From Bacillota bacterium (GTDB lineage Bacteria; Bacillota; Clostridia; Christensenellales; Christensenellaceae): a stretch of DNA of 64,000 nt. A program made the position numbers and the translations under genes. The notes under the pieces were generated by a model. The model made no database searches and was not told the origin of the DNA. It worked only from the letters and a program-made list of their open reading frames with translations. Shown here one piece after another: positions 58,509 through 64,000 of the stretch (within the stretch, counting starts at the first letter, position 1; the number at the start of each line of letters is the position of its first letter). The stretch spans positions 186,001-250,000 of the forward strand of contig JAEYKI010000006.1 of the NCBI GenBank assembly GCA_023408315.1. The letters are read 5' to 3'.

Positions 58509-59273
58509 TCAGTACTCCGAAGGCAGATGGAGCTTATCCGAATCCTTCACTTCAACGGTTTTCAGGTCCACCACGCCGCCCGGCAGTTTCATGGCTTCCT
58601 CCACAATGGAGATGGAGCTTGCAAGGCCGATGCCAAACCGGTTTGCGCCGATTTTATACATCATCATCATGGTCTCAAGGTCCCGTACGCCGCCCGCCAC
58701 TTTCAGCTTGATGTTCTCGCCAATAGTCTTTTTCATCAGGGCAACATGGTGCAGGGTTGTGGGCGCAGCGGAGAATCCCGTGCCGCTTTTTACGTAGTCC
58801 GCGCCGCCGTCCATCACGCATTTACACGCGCTTGTAATCTGGTCGTCGTCGCACAGCATAGCTTCGATGATCACCTTGAGGGATGTTTTGCCGCATGCTT
58901 TTTTAACGGCTGCAATGTCCTCGGTCACTTCCTTGTACTTCTTGGATTTCAGCCAGCCAACGTTCATAACCATGTCCACTTCGTCCGCGCCCAGGCTTAC
59001 AAAGTAATCCGCCTGCGCCACCTTGATATGCGTGGGTTCCTGCCCGGAGGGAAAGGAAAGCGATGTGCCGAACGCTGTGTTGGTTCCTTTCAGCGCCTCG
59101 CCCATCATCTTGGAATAGGCCGGCCACGCGAACGCGCATCCGAAGTCGTACTTTTTGGATGCGTCGATCAGCGCGTATACGTTCTCGTACGATGTGTCGA
59201 TCTTGAGCGTGGACGCGTCGATCAGGTACGCGACATCTCCTACCGTCAAAACTTCTTTTCTGAATTCCTGCAT
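58509..59273 (-). CDS. DeoC-family aldolase, third paralogue, without targeting peptide
   Basis: 254 residues. Class I aldolase: Lys162 in GADYVKSGTGF, Lys191 in LKVAGGVRD, Asp100 in DEVDMVMN, so the catalytic set is complete. Unlike the enzymes at 19066 and 26264 there is no amphipathic N-terminal helix with linker; the barrel begins at once, so it is a cytosolic enzyme. It carries a C-terminal extension (KLPGGVVDLKTVEVKDSDK). Ends 24 bp before the glycine riboswitch and lies downstream of hairpin-mosaic copy C. AAGGA seven bases before the ATG. Substrate may be deoxyribose phosphate or a related sugar phosphate. Confidence 0.9.
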   Translation of the reverse strand: MQEFRKEVLTVGDVAYLIDASTLKIDTSYENVYALIDASKKYDFGCAFAWPAYSKMMGEALKGTNTAFGTSLSFPSGQEPTHIKVAQADYFVSLGADEVDMVMNVGWLKSKKYKEVTEDIAAVKKACGKTSLKVIIEAMLCDDDQITSACKCVMDGGADYVKSGTGFSAAPTTLHHVALMKKTIGENIKLKVAGGVRDLETMMMMYKIGANRFGIGLASSISIVEEAMKLPGGVVDLKTVEVKDSDKLHLPSEY

Positions 59274-59330
59274 GAAAAATTCCTTCTTTCTGATTTACAA
59301 TATAAAACTTTCGTTTATAAACTTCTTTTT

Positions 59331-59579
59331 ATGAGGGCTCCGCCCTCATGCTCCCGCTCAAGGGACGATTGTTCCTTGAGAATCCCATTGTTACAAAACG
59401 CCGCTTCACGGCATTTGGAAACACAATAGGGGCCAGCCTGCCAATAGCACAGGTATTTTTGATAACCTGCTTGTTTGAATTTGTTTCCAAAATACCGCGC
59501 AGCGGTATTTTGGTGCAAATTCTTTTGCTTCTTTTCTTTTTTAAGAAAAGAAGCGGAGGTATGGAGGCGGAGCCTCCGC
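59331..59579 (+). repeat. Hairpin-mosaic intergenic element, copy C
   Basis: Modules: GAGGGC/GCCCTC (59333), TCAAGGGA..TCCTTGA (59358), AAAACGCCG..CGGCATTT (59394), core GGCCAGCCTGCC (59431-59442), GATAACCTGCTTGTTT (59461), CAAAATACCGC/GCGGTATTTTG (59488), GCTTCTTTTCTT/AAGAAAAGAAGC (59527), GGAGGC/GCCTCC (59562). The 309-bp gap between the flavoenzyme and the DeoC gene is almost filled by it. Confidence 0.6.
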
Positions 59580-59582
59580 AAA

Positions 59583-60824
59583 TTATGTATGCATCTCTTT
59601 AACCTTGCCCAAACGCCCACGAACGTTCTTGAATATCTCTGTATAGCGCTTGTTATAGGTGGAGCAGCCAATGTATTCCTGCCTAATCATGAGTTCCAGG
59701 CAGTTGAGGCAAAGCGTACAGTATTTGATCTCGCCATCCCTGCCTTCCATCAGTTTCAGGGGGGTTAGCGGGTCCGCAAAGGACTGCCGCCCAAGCCCGA
59801 TCATATCCATTGCGCCCTCGCGGATACACTGTGCGCCCATGGCAACCATGGAGGATTTCTCCGGCTCCACGGCCAGTAAATTGTTTTTCTTGCCGCGGAA
59901 GGAAGAGAAGTGCGAACCTATGATAACCGTCTCGGGTTTAAGCGCTTTTCTCATCTCATTTGCAAAAAACATATGCAGGTAAGAAAGGTACGGATGATCC
60001 TTGCCCGCCTCCACAAAGCTGATGGAGGAATGCACGTTGCCGATGGTCTCCACAAAATACTGCGCGCCGCGTTCCTCCAGGCCTTTTAAGAAATCAAGCG
60101 GCTCGGTCAGGTCCATCACAGGCGAATCCGGCCCGGCGGAGCCAAAACCCCCGGGAAACCCTTCCCACAGGGAAACCTTGGAACCAATCAAAAAGTTTTT
60201 ATCGTTTACCGCCGTATTGATGCGCTCGTACAGGTCGTAGGCAAACCGGGAACGGTTTTCCCAACTGCCGCCATACTTCCATTTGCGGTCGTTATACGGC
60301 CTCAAAATCTGGGAACCCAGGTACCCGTGGCAAAATTTCATGTCTATGCCGTCCGCGCCGCAGTCGTGCGTGATCTGGCTTGCCAGCACAAACTGATCGA
60401 AAATATGCTCAAGTTCCTCTTCGGAGAGTAGGTCGCCCTCCATGCCGGGCACGTTCTTAACCGTAACTCTGCGGGAAAATTCGGGATTGGAAAGCTCGCC
60501 CGCGTGGGTAAGCTGGAACACGATGAGCGCCTTGGGGTTCACTTCCTTCAGTTTCTTGATGAAGTTGGTCAAAGCCTTTACGTTGTGGGGCATAATCTCC
60601 AGTTGGTTCAGCCTGGCCCTGCACTCGCCCGTAATGGTGATAGCCTCCAGGTCAATCAGGCCAAAGTGCCCTTTAAACAGATTCCCGTACCTCTCGCACG
60701 TCAGTTCGGAAGGGTTCCCGTCCTTGTCTGCGTCCGAGCATTCCATAGACTGCGCAAAAAAGCGGTTTTCGCATGTGCGCGTCCCTATTTTTATCGGACT
60801 TAAAAGCAATTCTTTATCGCCCAT
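59583..60824 (-). CDS. Short old-yellow-enzyme family Fe-S flavoprotein (no FAD/NAD domain)
   Basis: 413 residues from the ATG at 60824 (AGGAG upstream); a longer frame to 60857 overlaps the upstream ATPase end. FMN-binding OYE barrel with ICHGYLGSQILRPYNDRKW-like FMN/substrate block and a C-terminal cysteine set C-x2-C-x2-C-x11-C in KYCTLCLNCLE. Lacks the C-terminal FAD/NAD(P) domain of the 27528 and 32904 enzymes, so another reductase must feed it. It is the last gene of an operon with ABC transporter 3 and an alcohol dehydrogenase. Substrate unknown. Confidence 0.85.
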   Translation of the reverse strand: MGDKELLLSPIKIGTRTCENRFFAQSMECSDADKDGNPSELTCERYGNLFKGHFGLIDLEAITITGECRARLNQLEIMPHNVKALTNFIKKLKEVNPKALIVFQLTHAGELSNPEFSRRVTVKNVPGMEGDLLSEEELEHIFDQFVLASQITHDCGADGIDMKFCHGYLGSQILRPYNDRKWKYGGSWENRSRFAYDLYERINTAVNDKNFLIGSKVSLWEGFPGGFGSAGPDSPVMDLTEPLDFLKGLEERGAQYFVETIGNVHSSISFVEAGKDHPYLSYLHMFFANEMRKALKPETVIIGSHFSSFRGKKNNLLAVEPEKSSMVAMGAQCIREGAMDMIGLGRQSFADPLTPLKLMEGRDGEIKYCTLCLNCLELMIRQEYIGCSTYNKRYTEIFKNVRGRLGKVKEMHT

Positions 60825-60858
60825 TTTTTCATATCTCCTTTGATGCAAAGTTGCCATT

Positions 60859-62355
60859 TCAGCAGCCGCCTGTGGCCAGTGTCATAATTTTTTCTTCCTC
60901 CAGCTGGTCCCAGTTCAACGCGCCCATAATCTTCCCTTCGTGCATCACCACCACCCGGTCGGACATGGCGATCACCTCGGGAAGCTCGGAGGATATCATA
61001 ATAATGCTTACCCCCTCCTGCACCAGGCGGTCCATCAGGCTGTATATTTCATACTTCGCGCCCACGTCTATGCCGCGGGTTGGTTCGTCCAGAATCAAAA
61101 TTTCGCTCTGGGTTGCCAGCCACTTGGCCAGCACAACCTTTTGCTGGTTTCCGCCGCTGAGGTTCTTGCACCTCTGCGAGGGGCCGGTAGCCGCTATTTT
61201 TAGTTCGGAAATATACCGTTTGGTGATGCCCGATTCTTCCGACCCGTTGATAAACCCGTTGCGTTTGATCTTAGGCCATACGGCTGCGCAAACATTGGTC
61301 CTAATATCCAGGTTCAAAAACAAGCCCTGCGTTTTGCGGTCTTCGGTCGCAAATCCTATACGCGCATCCACCGCGCTGCTGGGATGGCGGTGCCGCCCCT
61401 TCTTCCTGCCCTGTTGCACTACCGTGCCGCCGCGCACCGGGTCCGCGCCGAATATAGCGCGCATCACTTCCGTACGGCCCGAGCCCACCAACCCCGCAAA
61501 CCCCAATATCTCGCCTTTTTTCACCTCAAAGTTCACGTCGGAGAATTTATCGGAGCACAGGTTTTCCACCTTAAGAACCGTCTCATCCGTAAACGCACGG
61601 TTGCGGGGGGGAAAGGTGTGCGAAAGATCACGGCCAATCATCTGCCTGATCAGCCAGTTTTTATCAACATTTCCCGTATCTTCATCCGCAATGTATTTGC
61701 CGTCCCGCAGCACCGTCACACGGTCGCACACCTTGAATATTTCTTCCAACCTGTGCGAGATGTAGATTACCGTAATGCCGTCCGCCTTTAATTTAGCTAT
61801 GATTTCAAACAAAATGGCGATTTCACAATCCGTCAGCGCGTCCGTGGGTTCGTCCATCACAATGATCTGCGCCCTGTAAGAAAGCGCCTTTGCAATATCC
61901 ACCATCTGCTGCATGGCCACGCTGTAATTTTTAACGGGAGCCTTATAATTCTGCAAAACGCCACGGCTGGCGTAGTCCAGCCATTTTGTGGCTTCCGCGT
62001 ATTCTTCTTTTTTATTAATAAATTTAAACCTATGCTTCTCATGCCCCAGCATTACGTTCTGGATGGCGTTCAAGTGAGGCACCAGGTTCAGCTCCTGGTA
62101 TATGATGGATATGCCGCTGTTGATGGCGTGCTGTGGATCGCTTAAGCAAACGGGCTTGCCGTCTATTTTAATCTCGCCTGCGTCCGGCTTGTATACGCCT
62201 GCCAGCACCTTCATCAGGGTGGATTTTCCCGCGCCGTTTTCGCCAATCAGCGCGTGCACCTCGCCTTTTTTTATTTTTAGCGTTACATGATCCAGTGCGT
62301 GGACACCCGGAAAATTTTTGCTGATATCATTCATCTCCAAAAAATACTCGCTCAT
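60859..62355 (-). CDS. Ribose-type ABC transporter ATPase, transporter 3
   Basis: 498 residues from the ATG at 62355 (AAAGGAG upstream); a longer frame to 62439 overlaps the permease gene. Two domains: Walker A GENGAGKST, unusual first signature YSVAMQQM, Walker B IIVMDEPTDAL; second domain signature NLSGGNQQK and Walker B ILILDEPTRGIDVG. Partner permease lies upstream; no binding-protein gene is inside the window and may be further right. Confidence 0.93.
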   Translation of the reverse strand: MSEYFLEMNDISKNFPGVHALDHVTLKIKKGEVHALIGENGAGKSTLMKVLAGVYKPDAGEIKIDGKPVCLSDPQHAINSGISIIYQELNLVPHLNAIQNVMLGHEKHRFKFINKKEEYAEATKWLDYASRGVLQNYKAPVKNYSVAMQQMVDIAKALSYRAQIIVMDEPTDALTDCEIAILFEIIAKLKADGITVIYISHRLEEIFKVCDRVTVLRDGKYIADEDTGNVDKNWLIRQMIGRDLSHTFPPRNRAFTDETVLKVENLCSDKFSDVNFEVKKGEILGFAGLVGSGRTEVMRAIFGADPVRGGTVVQQGRKKGRHRHPSSAVDARIGFATEDRKTQGLFLNLDIRTNVCAAVWPKIKRNGFINGSEESGITKRYISELKIAATGPSQRCKNLSGGNQQKVVLAKWLATQSEILILDEPTRGIDVGAKYEIYSLMDRLVQEGVSIIMISSELPEVIAMSDRVVVMHEGKIMGALNWDQLEEEKIMTLATGGC

Positions 62356-62398
62356 GAATGCTCCTTTCTGCTTTTCCCTTTCAAAATCCGGATGCCGC

Positions 62399-63379
62399 CT
62401 ATTTGTTCTTCCTCTGAATGAGCACTGCAACCAGCACAATCAATCCCTTGATGACCATCTGGAAATATGGGTCCGCGCCCATAATATTAAGCATGTTGTT
62501 CATAACCGCCATAATCAGAACGCCCGCAAGGGTACCCAGCAGGTTGCCCGTGCCGCCCGACATGGCCGTTCCGCCAATAACAACCGCCGCAATGGAATCC
62601 AGGTCATACCCCGTGCTGCCGTTGGGTTCGCCCACGCGCACGCGCGCCGCCAGCATAATGCCCGCAATGGCTGCCGTGAGGCCGCACAGCATATACGCAA
62701 TAATCTTGTTTTTGTCAACCTTAATGCCCGAAAGCCTAGCCGCTTCGCGGTTGCTGCCGATGGCGTATAAATGCCTGCCAAATATGGTTTTGTGCAGCAG
62801 GATAACAAATATCACCATCAAACCGGCAAACAGAATGATTGGGTAGGGAATCGCGCCAAACAGGGATTCGGAACCAAACGCCTTCCAGAAGGGAGTTACG
62901 GTGCCGCCCGGCGCGCCCTTTGTGTAAATATAGTTGATGCCCTTTAAAACCTGCGCCATACCAAGCGTAATAATAAATGGTTCCACGTTGCGGAACACGA
63001 TCATAATACCGTTTATCAGCCCAATGCCAAGGCCAATGCCCAAAATCATGAGCACAACCCACCAGACTGCGTCCGGGTTGCCGGATTTCATCAGCGAATC
63101 GCTCATGCGCGCCAGCACGCAGGCGGATATGGCCATTGTGCCCGTAACCGAAAGGTCTATGCCGCCAATCAGAAGCACTACTGTCATGCCTATGCTGACC
63201 ACGCCCACAATGGAAAGCTGCCTAAGCAGGTTTGCCACGTTTGTAAATGTGGGGAATATGCTGGGCGAAGCAATGGATGCAATCACGCACAGCGCAATCA
63301 GGGCCAAATATGGGCCTACAATTGGATTATCAAAAAAATTCCGGGCAGATAAGCTGCGATTCCTTAAAGATTTTTCCAC
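62399..63379 (-). CDS. Ribose-type ABC transporter permease, transporter 3
   Basis: 326 residues from a GTG at 63379 with GGAG eight bases upstream; a longer ATG frame to 63442 has no site. RbsC family with LLIGGIDLSVTGTMAIS and DSIAAVVIGGTAMSGGTGNLLG, about ten membrane segments. Follows the alcohol dehydrogenase gene by 72 bp. Confidence 0.92.
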   Translation of the reverse strand: MEKSLRNRSLSARNFFDNPIVGPYLALIALCVIASIASPSIFPTFTNVANLLRQLSIVGVVSIGMTVVLLIGGIDLSVTGTMAISACVLARMSDSLMKSGNPDAVWWVVLMILGIGLGIGLINGIMIVFRNVEPFIITLGMAQVLKGINYIYTKGAPGGTVTPFWKAFGSESLFGAIPYPIILFAGLMVIFVILLHKTIFGRHLYAIGSNREAARLSGIKVDKNKIIAYMLCGLTAAIAGIMLAARVRVGEPNGSTGYDLDSIAAVVIGGTAMSGGTGNLLGTLAGVLIMAVMNNMLNIMGADPYFQMVIKGLIVLVAVLIQRKNK

Positions 63380-63451
63380 TTGTGTATCTCCTTTTTCAAT
63401 TTGCCCGCCCGGGGGAAAATCTGCTTTTGCCTTCGGGCGCATAGGCTTATT

Positions 63452-64000
63452 TTACTTGTACAAAACAATCCGTTCTTTAATAGAAGGGCTTACCAGCACC
63501 TTCACGAGTTTCTGGTTTTTGCGAATCTCGTTTAAGGCCTGCTCAAGTTCCTCCAGCGGGACGATCATGGAAATAAGAGGCGTGGGGTCAATCATATTAT
63601 AACGCAAAAGGGTGATTGCGTCCCCCCAGTCGTACCCTATTCCGGCGCAGCTTCCGCTGATCTTCTTCTCCTCCAGCACAAATTTTGCGGGCGGCAGGGA
63701 AGCATAATCATCGTCCGCGCATATGCCAAAGGCTTCCAGCTTTCCGCCCCGGCGCAGCATCCTGAACGCCTGTTCGTAGGTTTTGGAACTTCCGACTGCT
63801 TCCAGTACGTAATCGGCTCCAATTCCGTTGGTAAGTTTCATAACTTCGGCTATCGCGTCGGGGGTTTTGGTGATATCAATCACAAAATCTGCCGCGCCCA
63901 TTTTTAAAGCCATTTCCAGACGTTCAGCATTATCGCCCACCACAATCACAGGCGCAGCGCCCCTGATCTTCGCCAGCTTTGCATGGATAATTCCCAGGCC
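63452..64000 (-). CDS. Zinc-dependent alcohol/polyol dehydrogenase, C-terminal part (runs off window)
   Basis: About 182 C-terminal residues of a medium-chain dehydrogenase. Visible: end of the Rossmann loop region (GLGIIHAKLAKIRGAAPVIVV), the acidic residue after strand two (VVGDNAERLEMA), GADYVLEAVG, RRGGKLEAFG and a C-terminal catalytic-domain return. Resembles sorbitol/threonine dehydrogenase-like enzymes. The N-terminal zinc ligands are outside the window. Co-transcribed with ABC transporter 3, so its substrate is likely a polyol or sugar imported by it. Confidence 0.85.
   Translation of the reverse strand, partial: GLGIIHAKLAKIRGAAPVIVVGDNAERLEMALKMGAADFVIDITKTPDAIAEVMKLTNGIGADYVLEAVGSSKTYEQAFRMLRRGGKLEAFGICADDDYASLPPAKFVLEEKKISGSCAGIGYDWGDAITLLRYNMIDPTPLISMIVPLEELEQALNEIRKNQKLVKVLVSPSIKERIVLYK

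Overview
The window looks like a chromosomal piece of an anaerobic Firmicute of the Clostridia (moderate GC, Shine-Dalgarno starts, split glycine decarboxylase GcvPA/GcvPB, tandem glycine riboswitch, many ribose-type ABC transporters, GPH symporter, Pdu-like microcompartment). The genus cannot be fixed from the sequence alone. Almost the whole window is carbohydrate catabolism; I see no phage, insertion sequence with a transposase, tRNA, rRNA or CRISPR.

Layout. 0-9 kb: an L-rhamnose block on the minus strand (rhaM, rhaA, LacI regulator 1, LacI regulator 2, glycerate kinase, rhaB, class II aldolase, membrane protein), ending in the first codons of a sugar-binding lipoprotein. Two different LacI-type operators can be read: TGAAANNTTTCA (four sites) and GTTTATCGTTAA (two sites), most of them lying on readable sigma-A promoters. 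9-15 kb: an arylamine N-acetyltransferase and ABC transporter 1 (two permeases, ATPase, binding protein). 15.5-18.7 kb, plus strand: TIM-barrel isomerase, PfkB kinase, Gfo/Idh/MocA dehydrogenase. 19-29.6 kb, minus strand: a complete bacterial microcompartment (BMC) operon with three hexamers, three pentamers, a PduT-like trimer, PduS, CoA-acylating aldehyde dehydrogenase, PduL, two DeoC aldolases with encapsulation-type N-termini, one unrecognised cargo-like protein, headed by a large Fe-S flavoenzyme. This matches the sugar-phosphate-utilising (SPU) class: aldolase gives acetaldehyde, then acetyl-CoA, then acetyl-phosphate.

Three promoters (BMC operon, ABC transporter 1, isomerase/kinase/dehydrogenase operon) share TTGCAT, a 17-bp spacer, and an array of ACAAA units repeated every 9 bp starting at the -10 box. 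This links the transporter, the sugar-processing enzymes and the BMC into one regulon; the GntR/UTRA regulator at 31 kb, divergent from the BMC operon, is the obvious candidate. 30-35 kb: YdcF-like protein, GntR regulator, BadF-type sugar kinase, second large flavoenzyme. 35.5-42.2 kb: alpha-glucoside/galactoside operon (GH13, GH36, GH1, GPH symporter). 42.5-47.7 kb: ABC transporter 2, which includes a very unusual protein: an ABC ATPase domain lacking the catalytic glutamate fused to an AraC-type DNA-binding domain. 48-58.5 kb: URO-D family protein, AcoX/NAD-kinase-like protein, a divergent GcvPA/GcvPB pair, then canonical gcvT-gcvH-gcvPA-gcvPB behind a tandem glycine riboswitch. 58.5-64 kb: third DeoC, a short Fe-S flavoenzyme, ABC transporter 3 and the end of a zinc alcohol dehydrogenase.

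Three copies of a roughly 250-bp intergenic mosaic of hairpins (18.8, 50.5, 59.3 kb) and two copies of a 105-bp foldback repeat (24.3, 24.8 kb) are present. The most promising undescribed items are the ATPase-AraC fusion with its shared promoter motif, the 9-bp phased promoter arrays of the BMC regulon, the unrecognised BMC cargo protein, and the divergent GcvP pair.
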